A DNA stretch of 64,000 bases from Ambrosia x helenae (lineage: Eukaryota > Streptophyta > Magnoliopsida > Asterales > Asteraceae). The notes under the pieces were generated by a model. That model saw nothing but the letters and a program-made list of their open reading frames with translations, ran no database searches and was not told the DNA's origin. The stretch lies in NCBI GenBank assembly GCA_030844895.1, contig JAUTDX010007387.1, forward strand, positions 248,001 through 312,000. Reading direction: 5' to 3'. This document shows positions 25,614-38,310 of this stretch, piece after piece; positions within the stretch are counted from its first letter, which is position 1; each line of letters opens with the position of its first letter. A program made the position numbers and the translations under genes.

Positions 25614-28600
25614 GGTCCTGTGACTAACCCAATAAGGGTGTACATTAGGCTATAAAATTATTTCCAAGAGTAAGAATTTCCAGCCTTTATAAACTGTTGT
25701 TCAGTATTCTTTGACCTACAGCACCTGAATGTCCAACGAGACACCCATTTTAGTTTGTTAATACTATAATTAGGCTTCTCCTATAAGGATAGGAGATTCG
25801 GGGTCCTGTGACTAACCCAATAAGGGTGTACATTAGGCTATAAAATTATTTCCAAGAGTAAGAATTTCCAGCCTTTATAAACTGTTGTTCAGTATTCTTT
25901 GACCTACAGCACCTGAATGTCCAACGAGACACCCATTTTAGTTTGTTAATACTATAATTAGGCTTCTCCTATAAGGATAGGAGATTCGGGGTCCTGTGAC
26001 TAACCCAATAAGGGTGTACATTAGGCTATAAAATTATTTCCAAGAGTAAGAATTTCCAGCCTTTATAAACTGTTGTTCAGTATTCTTTGACCTACAGCAC
26101 CTGAATGTCCAACGAGACACCCATTTTAGTTTGTTAATACTATAATTAGGCTTCTCCTATAAGGATAGGAGATTCGGGGTCCTGTGACTAACCCAATAAG
26201 GGTGTACATTAGGCTATAAAATTATTTCCAAGAGTAAGAATTTCCAGCCTTTATAAACTGTTGTTCAGTATTCTTTGACCTACAGCACCTGAATGTCCAA
26301 CGAGACACCCATTTTAGTTTGTTAATACTATAATTAGGCTTCTCCTATAAGGATAGGAGATTCGGGGTCCTGTGACTAACCCAATAAGGGTGTACATTAG
26401 GCTATAAAATTATTTCCAAGAGTAAGAATTTCCAGCCTTTATAAACTGTTGTTCAGTATTCTTTGACCTACAGCACCTGAATGTCCAACGAGACACCCAT
26501 TTTAGTTTGTTAATACTATAATTAGGCTTCTCCTATAAGGATAGGAGATTCGGGGTCCTGTGACTAACCCAATAAGGGTGTACATTAGGCTATAAAATTA
26601 TTTCCAAGAGTAAGAATTTCCAGCCTTTATAAACTGTTGTTCAGTATTCTTTGACCTACAGCACCTGAATGTCCAACGAGACACCCATTTTAGTTTGTTA
26701 ATACTATAATTAGGCTTCTCCTATAAGGATAGGAGATTCGGGGTCCTGTGACTAACCCAATAAGGGTGTACATTAGGCTATAAAATTATTTCCAAGAGTA
26801 AGAATTTCCAGCCTTTATAAACTGTTGTTCAGTATTCTTTGACCTACAGCACCTGAATGTCCAACGAGACACCCATTTTAGTTTGTTAATACTATAATTA
26901 GGCTTCTCCTATAAGGATAGGAGATTCGGGGTCCTGTGACTAACCCAATAAGGGTGTACATTAGGCTATAAAATTATTTCCAAGAGTAAGAATTTCCAGC
27001 CTTTATAAACTGTTGTTCAGTATTCTTTGACCTACAGCACCTGAATGTCCAACGAGACACCCATTTTAGTTTGTTAATACTATAATTAGGCTTCTCCTAT
27101 AAGGATAGGAGATTCGGGGTCCTGTGACTAACCCAATAAGGGTGTACATTAGGCTATAAAATTATTTCCAAGAGTAAGAATTTCCAGCCTTTATAAACTG
27201 TTGTTCAGTATTCTTTGACCTACAGCACCTGAATGTCCAACGAGACACCCATTTTAGTTTGTTAATACTATAATTAGGCTTCTCCTATAAGGATAGGAGA
27301 TTCGGGGTCCTGTGACTAACCCAATAAGGGTGTACATTAGGCTATAAAATTATTTCCAAGAGTAAGAATTTCCAGCCTTTATAAACTGTTGTTCAGTATT
27401 CTTTGACCTACAGCACCTGAATGTCCAACGAGACACCCATTTTAGTTTGTTAATACTATAATTAGGCTTCTCCTATAAGGATAGGAGATTCGGGGTCCTG
27501 TGACTAACCCAATAAGGGTGTACATTAGGCTATAAAATTATTTCCAAGAGTAAGAATTTTCCAATAAGGGGCTTCTCCTATAAGATAGGAGATTCGGGGT
27601 CCTGTGACTAACCCAATAAGGTGTACATTAGGCTAAAAATTATTTCCAAGAGTAAGAATTTCCAGCCTTTATAAACTGTTGTTCAGTATTCTTTGACCTA
27701 CAGCACCTGAATGTCCAACGAGACACCCATTTTAGTTTGTTAATACTATAATTAGGCTTCTCCTATAAGGATAGGAGATTCGGGGTCCTGTGACTAACCC
27801 AATAAGGGTGTACATTAGGCTATAAAATTATTTCCAAGAGTAAGAATTTCCAGCCTTTATAAACTGTTGTTCAGTATTCTTTGACCTACAGCACCTGAAT
27901 GTCCAACGAGACACCCATTTTAGTTTGTTAATACTATAATTAGGCTTCTCCTATAAGGATAGGAGATTCGGGGTCCTGTGACTAACCCAATAAGGGTGTA
28001 CATTAGGCTATAAAATTATTTCCAAGAGTAAGAATTTCCAGCCTTTATAAACTGTTGTTCAGTATTCTTTGACCTACAGCACCTGAATGTCCAACGAGAC
28101 ACCCATTTTAGTTTGTTAATACTATAATTAGGCTTCTCCTATAAGGATAGGAGATTCGGGGTCCTGTGACTAACCCAATAAGGGTGTACATTAGGCTATA
28201 AAATTATTTCCAAGAGTAAGAATTTCCAGCCTTTATAAACTGTTGTTCAGTATTCTTTGACCTACAGCACCTGAATGTCCAACGAGACACCCATTTTAGT
28301 TTGTTAATACTATAATTAGGCTTCTCCTATAAGGATAGGAGATTCGGGGTCCTGTGACTAACCCAATAAGGGTGTACATTAGGCTATAAAATTATTTCCA
28401 AGAGTAAGAATTTCCAGCCTTTATAAACTGTTGTTCAGTATTCTTTGACCTACAGCACCTGAATGTCCAACGAGACACCCATTTTAGTTTGTTAATACTA
28501 TAATTAGGCTTCTCCTATAAGGATAGGAGATTCGGGGTCCTGTGACTAACCCAATAAGGGTGTACATTAGGCTATAAAATTATTTCCAAGAGTAAGAATT

Positions 28601-31600
28601 TCCAGCCTTTATAAACTGTTGTTCAGTATTCTTTGACCTACAGCACCTGAATGTCCAACGAGACACCCATTTTAGTTTGTTAATACTATAATTAGGCTTC
28701 TCCTATAAGGATAGGAGATTCGGGGTCCTGTGACTAACCCAATAAGGGTGTACATTAGGCTATAAAATTATTTCCAAGAGTAAGAATTTCCAGCCTTTAT
28801 AAACTGTTGTTCAGTATTCTTTGACCTACAGCACCTGAATGTCCAACGAGACACCCATTTTAGTTTGTTAATACTATAATTAGGCTTCTCCTATAAGGAT
28901 AGGAGATTCGGGGTCCTGTGACTAACCCAATAAGGGTGTACATTAGGCTATAAAATTATTTCCAAGAGTAAGAATTTCCAGCCTTTATAAACTGTTGTTC
29001 AGTATTCTTTGACCTACAGCACCTGAATGTCCAACGAGACACCCATTTTAGTTTGTTAATACTATAATTAGGCTTCTCCTATAAGGATAGGAGATTCGGG
29101 GTCCTGTGACTAACCCAATAAGGGTGTACATTAGGCTATAAAATTATTTCCAAGAGTAAGAATTTCCAGCCTTTATAAACTGTTGTTCAGTATTCTTTGA
29201 CCTACAGCACCTGAATGTCCAACGAGACACCCATTTTAGTTTGTTAATACTATAATTAGGCTTCTCCTATAAGGATAGGAGATTCGGGTCCTGTGACTAA
29301 CCCAATAAGGGTGTACATTAGGCTATAAAATTATTTCCAAGAGTAAGAATTTCCAGCCTTTATAAACTGTTGTTCAGTATTCTTTGACCTACAGCACCTG
29401 AATGTCCAACGAGACACCCATTTTAGTTTGTTAATACTATAATTAGGCTTCTCCTATAAGGATAGGAGATTCGGGTCCTGTGACTAACCCAATAAGGGTG
29501 TACATTAGGCTATAAAATTATTTCCAAGAGTAAGAATTTCCAGCCTTTATAAACTGTTGTTCAGTATTCTTTGACCTACAGCACCTGAATGTCCAACGAG
29601 ACACCCATTTTAGTTTGTTAATACTATAATTAGGCTTCTCCTATAAGGATAGGAGATTCGGGGTCCTGTGACTAACCCAATAAGGGTGTACATTAGGCTA
29701 TAAAATTATTTCCAAGAGTAAGAATTTCCAGCCTTTATAAACTGTTGTTCAGTATTCTTTGACCTACAGCACCTGAATGTCCAACGAGACACCCATTTTA
29801 GTTTGTTAATACTATAATTAGGCTTCTCCTATAAGGATAGGAGATTCGGGGTCCTGTGACTAACCCAATAAGGGTGTACATTAGGCTATAAAATTATTTC
29901 CAAGAGTAAGAATTTCCAGCCTTTATAAACTGTTGTTCAGTATTCTTTGACCTACACACCTGAATGTCCAACGAGACACCCATTTTAGTTTGTTAATACT
30001 ATAATTAGGCTTCTCCTATAAGGATAGGAGATTCGGGGTCCTGTGACTAACCCAATAAGGGTGTACATTAGGCTATAAAATTATTTCCAAGAGTAAGAAT
30101 TTCCAGCCTTTATAAACTGTTGTTCAGTATTCTTTGACCTACAGCACCTGAATGTCCAACGAGACACCCATTTTAGTTTGTTAATACTATAATTAGGCTT
30201 CTCCTATAAGGATAGGAGATTCGGGGTCCTGTGACTAACCCAATAAGGGTGTACATTAGGCTATAAAATTATTTCCAAGAGTAAGAATTTCCAGCCTTTA
30301 TAAACTGTTGTTCAGTATTCTTTGACCTACAGCACCTGAATGTCCAACGAGACACCCATTTTAGTTTGTTAATACTATAATTAGGCTTCTCCTATAAGGA
30401 TAGGAGATTCGGGGTCCTGTGACTAACCCAATAAGGGTGTACATTAGGCTATAAAATTATTTCCAAGAGTAAGAATTTCCAGCCTTTATAAACTGTTGTT
30501 CAGTATTCTTTGACCTACAGCACCTGAATGTCCAACGAGACACCCATTTTAGTTTGTTAATACTATAATTAGGCTTCTCCTATAAGGATAGGAGATTCGG
30601 GGTCCTGTGACTAACCCAATAAGGGTGTACATTAGGCTATAAAATTATTTCCAAGAGTAAGAATTTCCAGCCTTTATAAACTGTTGTTCAGTATTCTTTG
30701 ACCTACAGCACCTGAATGTCCAACGAGACACCCATTTTAGTTTGTTAATACTATAATTAGGCTTCTCCTATAAGGATAGGAGATTCGGGGTCCTGTGACT
30801 AACCCAATAAGGGTGTACATTAGGCTATAAAATTATTTCCAAGAGTAAGAATTTCCAGCCTTTATAAACTGTTGTTCAGTATTCTTTGACCTACACCACC
30901 TGAATGTCCAACGAGACACCCATTTTAGTTTGTTAATACTATAATTAGGCTTCTCCTATAAGGATAGGAGATTCGGGGTCCTGTGACTAACCCAATAAGG
31001 GTGTACATTAGGCTATAAAATTATTTCCAAGAGTAAGAATTTCCAGCCTTTATAAACTGTTGTTCAGTATTCTTTGACCTACAGCACCTGAATGTCCAAC
31101 GAGACACCCATTTTAGTTTGTTAATACTATAATTAGGCTTCTCCTATAAGGATAGGAGATTCGGGGTCCTGTGACTAACCCAATAAGGGTGTACATTAGG
31201 CTATAAAATTATTTCCAAGAGTAAGAATTTCCAGCCTTTATAAACTGTTGTTCAGTATTCTTTGACCTACAGCACCTGAATGTCCAACGAGACACCCATT
31301 TTAGTTTGTTAATACTATAATTAGGCTTCTCCTATAAGGATAGGAGATTCGGGGTCCTGTGACTAACCCAATAAGGGTGTACATTAGGCTATAAAATTAT
31401 TTCCAAGAGTAAGAATTTCCAGCCTTTATAAACTGTTGTTCAGTATTCTTTGACCTACAGCACCTGAATGTCCAACGAGACACCCATTTTAGTTTGTTAA
31501 TACTATAATTAGGCTTCTCCTATAAGGATAGGAGATTCGGGGTCCTGTGACTAACCCAATAAGGGTGTACATTAGGCTATAAAATTATTTCCAAGAGTAA

Positions 31601-32403
31601 GAATTTCCAGCCTTTATAAACTGTTGTTCAGTATTCTTTGACCTACAGCACCTGAATGTCCAACGAGACACCCATTTTAGTTTGTTAATACTATAATTAG
31701 GCTTCTCCTATAAGGATAGGAGATTCGGGGTCCTGTGACTAACCCAATAAGGGTGTACATTAGGCTATAAAATTATTTCCAAGAGTAAGAATTTCCAGCC
31801 TTTATAAACTGTTGTTCAGTATTCTTTGACCTACAGCACCTGAATGTCCAACGAGACACCCATTTTAGTTTGTTAATACTATAATTAGGCTTCTCCTATA
31901 AGGATAGGAGATTCGGGGTCCTGTGACTAACCCAATAAGGGTGTACATTAGGCTATAAAATTATTTCCAAGAGTAAGAATTTCCAGCCTTTATAAACTGT
32001 TGTTCAGTATTCTTTGACCTACAGCACCTGAATGTCCAACGAGACACCCATTTTAGTTTGTTAATACTATAATTAGGCTTCTCCTATAAGGATAGGAGAT
32101 TCGGGGTCCTGTGACTAACCCAATAAGGGTGTACATTAGGCTATAAAATTATTTCCAAGAGTAAGAATTTCCAGCCTTTATAAACTGTTGTTCAGTATTC
32201 TTTGACCTACAGCACCTGAATGTCCAACGAGACACCCATTTTAGTTTGTTAATACTATAATTAGGCTTCTCCTATAAGGATAGGAGATTCGGGGTCCTGT
32301 GACTAACCCAATAAGGGTGTACATTAGGCTATAAAATTATTTCCAAGAGTAAGAATTTCCAGCCTTTATAAACTGTTGTTCAGTATTCTTTGACCTACAG
32401 CAC
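25614..32403 (+). repeat. Satellite array, forward orientation, rare point variants
   Basis: This continues the same head-to-tail array with mostly perfect units. Visible deviations are one-base losses in the GGGG run near 25614, 29286 and 29474, a lost G near 29956 (CTACAGCACC becomes CTACACACC), a G-to-C substitution at 30896, and the composite double unit annotated separately. Unit starts fall at 25756, 27448, 27738, 29242, 29429, 29616, 29804 and 29991, with exact 188-bp multiples between the listed changes. From 29991 to 32246 twelve units have exact length. No coding potential or foreign sequence is visible. Confidence 0.96.
27448..27737 (+). repeat. Composite satellite double unit of 290 bp with an internal deletion
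   Basis: Two successive unit starts lie 290 bp apart instead of 376, a net loss of 86 bp. Reading in from the left, the normal sequence runs to about 27560, then ten bases (CCAATAAGGG, a word also found at another place in the monomer) lead straight into GCTTCTCCT, just before the hairpin. The missing part is the 3' half of one unit plus the first ~17 bases of the next. The partial unit after the junction also lacks single bases at three places (TAAGATAGG, AATAAGGTG and GGCTAAAAATT). This may be a real deletion by slippage or unequal exchange with patch synthesis, or a local read error. Confidence 0.85.
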
Positions 32404-34450
32404 CGAATGTCCAACGAGACACCCAATTTAGTTTGTTAATACTATAATTAGGCTTCTCCTATAAGGATAGGAGATTCGGGTCCTGTGACTAACCCAATAA
32501 GGGTTACATTAGGCTATAAAATTATTTCCAAGAGTAAGAATTTCCAGCCTTTATAAACTGTTGTTCAGTATTCTTTGACCTACAGCACCTGAATGTCCAA
32601 CGAGACACCCATTTTATTTGTTAATACTAAATTAAGCTTCTCCTATAAGGATAGGAGATTCGGGTCCTGTGACTAACCAATAAGGGTGTACATTAGGCTA
32701 TAAAATTATTTCCAAGAGTAAGAATTTCCAGCCTTTATAAACTGTTGTTCAGTATTCTTTGACCTACAGCACCTGAATGTCCAACGAGACACCCATTTTA
32801 GTTTGTTAATACTATAATTAGGCTTCTCCTATAAGGATAGAGATTCGGTCCTGTGACTAACCCAATAAGGGTGTACATTAGGCTATAAAATTATTTCCAA
32901 GATAAGAATTTCCAGCCTTTATAAACTGTTGTTCAGTATTCTTTGACCTACAGCACCTGAATGTCCAACGAGACACCCATTTTAGTTTGTTAATACTATA
33001 ATTAGGCTTCTCCTATAAGGATAGGAGATTCGGGGTCCTGTGACTAACCCAATAAGGGTGTACATTAGGCTATAAAATTATTTCCAAGAGTAAAGAAAAT
33101 TTCCAGCCTTTATAAACTGTTTTCAGTATTCTTTGACTACAGCACCTGAATGTCCAACGAGACACCCATTTTAGTTTGTTAATACTATAATTAGGCTTCT
33201 CCTATAAGGAAGGAGATTCGGGGTCCTGTGACTAACCCAATAAGGGTGTACATTAGGCTATAAAATTATTTCCAAGAGTAAGAATTTCCAGCCTTTATAA
33301 ACTGTTGTTCATATTCTTTGACCTACAGCACCTGAATGTCCAACGAGACACCCATTTTAGTTTGTTAATACTATAATTAGGCTTCTCCTATAAGGATAGG
33401 AGATTCGGGGTCCTGTGACTAACCCAATAAGGGTGTACATTAGGCTATAAAATTATTTCCAAAGTAAAATTTCCAGCCTTTATAAACTGTTGTTCAGTAT
33501 TCTTTGACCTACAGCACCTGAATGTCCAACGAGACACCCATTTAGTTTGTTAATACTATAATTAGCTTCTCCTATAAGGATAGGAGATTCGGGGTCCTGT
33601 GACTAACCCAATAAGGGGGTACATAGGCTATAAAAACTAGGGGTCCTGTGACTAACCCAATAAGGGTGTACATTAGGCTATAAAATTTATTTCCAAGAGT
33701 AAGAATTTCAGCCTTTAAACTGTTGTTCAGTATCTTTGACCTACAGCACCTGAATTCCAACGAGACACCCATTTTAGTTGGTTAAAAACTATAATTAGGC
33801 TTCTCCTATAAGGATAGGAGATTCGGGTCCTTGTGACTAACCCAATAAGGGTGTACATTAGGCTATAAAATTATTTCCAAGAGTAAGAATTTCCAGCCTT
33901 ATAAACTGTGTTCAGTATTCTTTGACCTACAGCACCTGAATGTCCAACGAGACACCCATTTTAGTTTGTTAATACTATAATTAGGCTTCTCCTATAAGAT
34001 ATGGAGATTCGGGTCCTGTGACTAACCCATAAGGGTGTACATTAGGCTATAAAATTATTTCCAAGAGTAAGAATTTCCAGCCTTATAAAATGTTGTTCAG
34101 TATTCTTTGACCTACAGCACCTGAATGTCCAGGAGACACCCATTTTAGTTTGTTAATACTATAAATATAGGCTTCTCCTATAAGGATAGGAGATTCGGGG
34201 TCCTGTGACAAACCCAATATGGGTGTACATTAGCTATAAAATTATTTCCAAGAGTAAGAATTTCCAGCCTTTATAAACTGTTGTTCATATTCTTTGACCT
34301 ACAGCACCTGAATGTCCAATGAGACACCCTTTTAGTTTGTTAATACTATAAATAGGCTTCTCCTATAAGGATAGGAGATTCGGGTCCTGTGATTAACCCA
34401 TAAGGGTGTACATTAGGCTATAAAATTATTTCCAAGAGTAAGAATTTCAG
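32404..34450 (+). repeat. Satellite array, forward orientation, increasingly defective toward the junction
   Basis: The same unit continues, but from a lost T near 32404 nearly every copy has one to several changes. They are mostly single-base deletions in short runs, with some small insertions (for example extra A residues near 33092) and a few substitutions (for example near 34199-34212). Unit starts at 32434, 32619 and 33548 show lengths of about 185-188 bp, apart from the long unit at 33548. The last forward unit stops within the GAATTTCCAG motif at about 34450. Defects concentrated next to an orientation switch fit either a low-quality read end or fold-back, or a damaged rearrangement boundary. 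Confidence 0.93.
33548..33778 (+). repeat. Long unit (~231 bp) with a ~45-bp internal tandem duplication
   Basis: The segment from GGGGTCCTGTGAC to GGCTATAAAA occurs twice in a row, at about 33591-33635 and 33640-33686, separated by a few bases (ACTA). The first copy has small errors (AAGGGGGTAC, ACATAGG) while the second is nearly normal. The unit is therefore about 43 bp longer than 188. It looks like a slippage duplication or a read stutter. I see no matching duplication at the mirror position near 35300 in the right arm. Confidence 0.8.
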
Positions 34451-34490
34451 ATCTGTCTCAAAGAACAACTGAACAACAGGAAAAGAGAGG
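34451..34490. other. Orientation-switch junction of the satellite (inversion or fold-back point)
   Basis: Left of this point all units run forward; right of it all run reverse. The left arm ends in GAATTTCAG at 34450, and its mirror image, CTGGAAATTC, begins at 34491. The 40 bases between resemble a corrupted reverse-orientation monomer: a CTGT word, TCAAAGAA, and then CTGAACAACAG are recognisable, but single bases are lost or replaced and the TTTATAAA word is changed to a purine-rich GGAAAAGAGAGG. No unrelated sequence is inserted. The switch could be a true inversion within the satellite or a fold-back chimera of a long read. Confidence 0.9.
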
Positions 34491-37400
34491 CTGGAAATTC
34501 TTACTCTTGGAAATAATTTTATAGCCTAATGTACACCCTTATTGGGTTAGTCACAGGACCCCGAATCTCCTATCCTTATAGAGAAGCCTAATTAAGTATT
34601 AACAAACTAAAATGGGTGTCTCGTGGACATTCAGGTGCGTAGGTCAAAGAATACTGAACAACAGTTTATAAAGGCTGGAAATTCTTACTCTTGGAAATAA
34701 TTTTATAGCCTAATGTACACCCTTATTGGTTAGTCACAGGACCCCGAATCTCCTATCCTTATAGGAGAAGCCTAATTATAGTATTAACAAACTAAAATGG
34801 GTGTCTCGTTGGACATTCAGGTGCTGTAGGTCAAAGAATACTGAACAACAGTTTATAAAGGCTGGAAATTCTTACTCTTGGAAATAATTTTATAGCCTAA
34901 TGTACACCCTTATTGGGTTAGTCACAGGACCCCGAATCTCCTATCCTTATAGGAGAAGCCTAATTATAGTATTAACAAACTAAAATGGGTGTCTCGTTGG
35001 ACATTCAGGTGCTGTAGGTCAAAGAATACTGAACAACAGTTTATAAAGGCTGGAAATTCTTACTCTTGGAAATAATTTTATAGCCTAATGTACACCCTTA
35101 TTGGGTTAGTCACAGGACCCCGAATCTCCTATCCTTATAGGAGAAGCCTAATTATAGTATTAACAAACTAAAATGGGTGTCTCGTTGGACATTCAGGTGC
35201 TGTAGGTCAAAGAATACTGAACAACAGTTTATAAAGGCTGGAAATTCTTACTCTTGGAAATAATTTTATAGCCTAATGTACACCCTTATTGGGTTAGTCA
35301 CAGGACCCCGAATCTCCTATCCTTATAGGAGAAGCCTAATTATAGTATTAACAAACTAAAATGGGTGTCTCGTTGGACATTCAGGTCTGTAGGTCAAAGA
35401 ATACTGAACAACAGTTATAAAGGCTGGAAATTCTTACTCTTGGAAATAATTTTATAGCCTAATGTACACCCTTATTGGGTTAGTCACAGGACCCCGAATC
35501 TCCTATCCTTATAGGAGAAGCCTAATTATAGTATTAACAAACTAAAATGGGTGTCTCGTTGGACATTCAGGTGCTGTAGGTCAAAGAATACTGAACAACA
35601 GTTTATAAAGGCTGGAAATTCTTACTCTTGGAAATAATTTTATAGCCTAATGTACACCCTTATTGGGTTAGTCACAGGACCCCGAATCTCCTATCCTTAT
35701 AGGAGAAGCCTAATTATAGTATTAACAAACTAAAATGGGTGTCTCGTTGGACATTCAGGTCTGTAGGTCAAAGAATACTGAACACAGTTTATAAAGGCTG
35801 GAAATTCTTACTCTTGGAAATAATTTTATAGCCTAATGTACACCCTTATTGGGTTAGTCACAGGACCCCGAATCTCCTATCCTTATAGGAGAAGCCTAAT
35901 TATAGTATTAACAAACTAAAATGGGTGTCTCGTTGGACATTCAGGTGCTGTAGGTCAAAGAATACTGAACAACAGTTTATAAAGGCTGGAAATTCTTACT
36001 CTTGGAAATAATTTTATAGCCTAATGTACACCCTTATTGGTTAGTCACAGGACCCCGAATCTCCTATCCTTATAGAGAAGCCTAATTATAGTATTAACAA
36101 ACTAAAAATGGGTGTCTCGTTGGACATTCAGGTGCTGTAGGTCAAAGAATACTGAACAACAGTTTATAAAGGCTGGAAATTCTTACTCTTGGAAATAATT
36201 TTATAGCCTAATGTACACCCTTATTGGGTTAGTCACAGGACCCCGAATCTCCTATCCTTATAGGAGAAGCCTAATTATAGTATTAACAAACTAAAATGGG
36301 TGTCTCGTTGGACATTCAGGTGCTGTAGGTCAAAGAATACTGAACAACAGTTTATAAAGGCTGGAAATTCTTACTCTTGGAAATAATTTTATAGCCTAAT
36401 GTACACCCTTATTGGTTAGTCACAGGACCCCGAATCTCCTATCCTTATAGGAGAAGCCTAATTATAGTATTAACAAACTAAAATGGGTGTTCTCGTTGGA
36501 CATTCAGGTGCTGTAGGTCAAAGAATACTGAACAACAGTTTATAAAGGCTGGAAATTCTTACTCTTGAAATAATTTTATAGCCTAATGTACACCCTTATT
36601 GGGTTAGTCACAGGACCCCGAATCTCCTATCCTTATAGGAGAAGCCTAATTATAGTATTAACAAACTAAAATGGGTGTCCTTGGACATTCAGGTGCTGTA
36701 GGTCAAAGAATACTGAACAACAGTTTATAAGGCTGGAAATTCTTACTCTTGGAAATAATTTTATAGCCTAATGTACACCTTATTGGTTTAGTCACAGGAC
36801 CCCGAATCTCCTATCCTTATAGGAGAAGCCTAATTATAGTATTAACAAACTAAAATGGGTGTCTCGTTGGACATTCAGGTGCTGTAGGTCAAAGAATACT
36901 GAACAACAGTTATAAAGGCTGGAAATTCTTACTCTTGGAAATAATTTTATAGCCTAATGTACACCCTTATTGGGTTAGTCACAGGACCCCGAATCTCCTA
37001 TCCTTATAGGAGAAGCCTAATTATAGTATTATTAACAAACTAAAATGGGTGTCTCGTTGGACATTCAGGTGCTGTAGGTCAAAGAATACTGAACAACAGT
37101 TTATAAAGGCTGGAAATTCTTACTCTTGGAAATAATTTTATAGCCTAATGTACACCCTTATTGGGTTAGTCACAGGACCCCGAATCTCCTATCCTTATAG
37201 GAGAAGCCTAATTATAGTATTAACAAACTAAAATGGGTGTCTCGTTGGACATTCAGGTGCTGTAGGTCAAAGAATACTGAACAACAGTTTATAAAGGCTG
37301 GAAATTCTTACTCTTGGAAATAATTTTATAGCCTAATGTACACCCTTATTGGGTTAGTCACAGGACCCCGAATCTCCTATCCTTATAGGAGAAGCCTAAT

Positions 37401-38310
37401 TATAGTATTAAAACAAACTAAAATGGGTGTCTCGTTGGACATTCAGGTGCTGTAGGTCAAAGAATACTGAACAACAGTTTATAAAGGCTGGAAATTCTTA
37501 CTCTTGGAAATAATTTTATAGCCTAATGTACACCCCTTATGGGTTAGTCACAGGACCCCGAATCTCCTATCCTTATAGGAGAAGCCTAATTATAGTATTA
37601 ACAAACTAAAATGGGTGTCTCGTTGGACATTCAGGTGCTGTAGGTCAAAGAATACTGAACAACAGTTTATAAAGGCTGGAAATTCTTACTCTTGGAAATA
37701 ATTTTATAGCCTAATGTACACCCTTATTGGGTTAGTCACAGGACCCCGAATCTCCTATCCTTATAGGAGAAGCCTAATTATAGTATTAACAAACTAAAAT
37801 GGGTGTCTCGTTGGACATTCAGGTGCTGTAGGTCAAAGAATACTGAACAACAGTTTATAAAGGCTGGAAATTCTTACTCTTGGAAATAATTTTATAGCCT
37901 AATGTACACCCTTATTGGGTTAGTCACAGGACCCCGAATCTCCTATCCTTATAGGAGAAGCCTAATTATAGTATTAACAAACTAAAATGGGTGTCTCGTT
38001 GGACATTCAGGTGCTGTAGGTCAAAGAATACTGAACAACAGTTTATAAAGGCTGGAAATTCTTACTCTTGGAAATAATTTTATAGCCTAATGTACACCCT
38101 TATTGGGTTAGTCACAGGACCCCGAATCTCCTATCCTTATAGAGAAGCCTAATTATAGTATTAACAAACTAAAATGGGTGTCTCGTTGGACATTCAGGTG
38201 CTGTAGGTCAAAGAATACTGAACAACAGTTTATAAAGGCTGGAAATTCTTACTCTTGGAAATAATTTTATAGCCTAATGTACACCCTTATTGGGTTAGTC
38301 ACAGGACCCC
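34491..38310 (-). repeat. Satellite array, reverse orientation, proximal part of right arm
   Basis: About 20 copies of the reverse complement unit, each recognisable by the order CTGAACAACAG, GGCTGGAAATTC, AATGTACACCC, CCCCGAATCTCC, AACAAACTAAAATGGG. By eye there is about one defect per unit. Most are single-base losses in short runs, such as ATTGGGTTAG shortened to ATTGGTTAG near 34725, 36036 and 36413, CTTGGAAATAA shortened near 36568, and TATAGGAGAAG shortened near 34579 and 36073. A G-to-T substitution lies at 36787, and an inserted ATT near 37031. There are no genes or other elements. Confidence 0.95.

Noticed and set aside
33572..33772. Minus-strand open frame of 66 codons
   Set aside because: It lies within one satellite unit that is lengthened by a duplication and shifted by indels; the intact monomer has stops here. 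It is a by-product of the defects and has no protein-like features.
1..34450. Higher-order repeat structure in the left arm
   Set aside because: Units are identical or differ by isolated single changes, so no multi-unit period can be defined.
34451..34490. Transposon or unique DNA inserted at the orientation switch
   Set aside because: The 40 bases can be read as a degraded reverse-orientation monomer (TCAAAGAA and CTGAACAACAG are intact), with no terminal repeats or target duplication.
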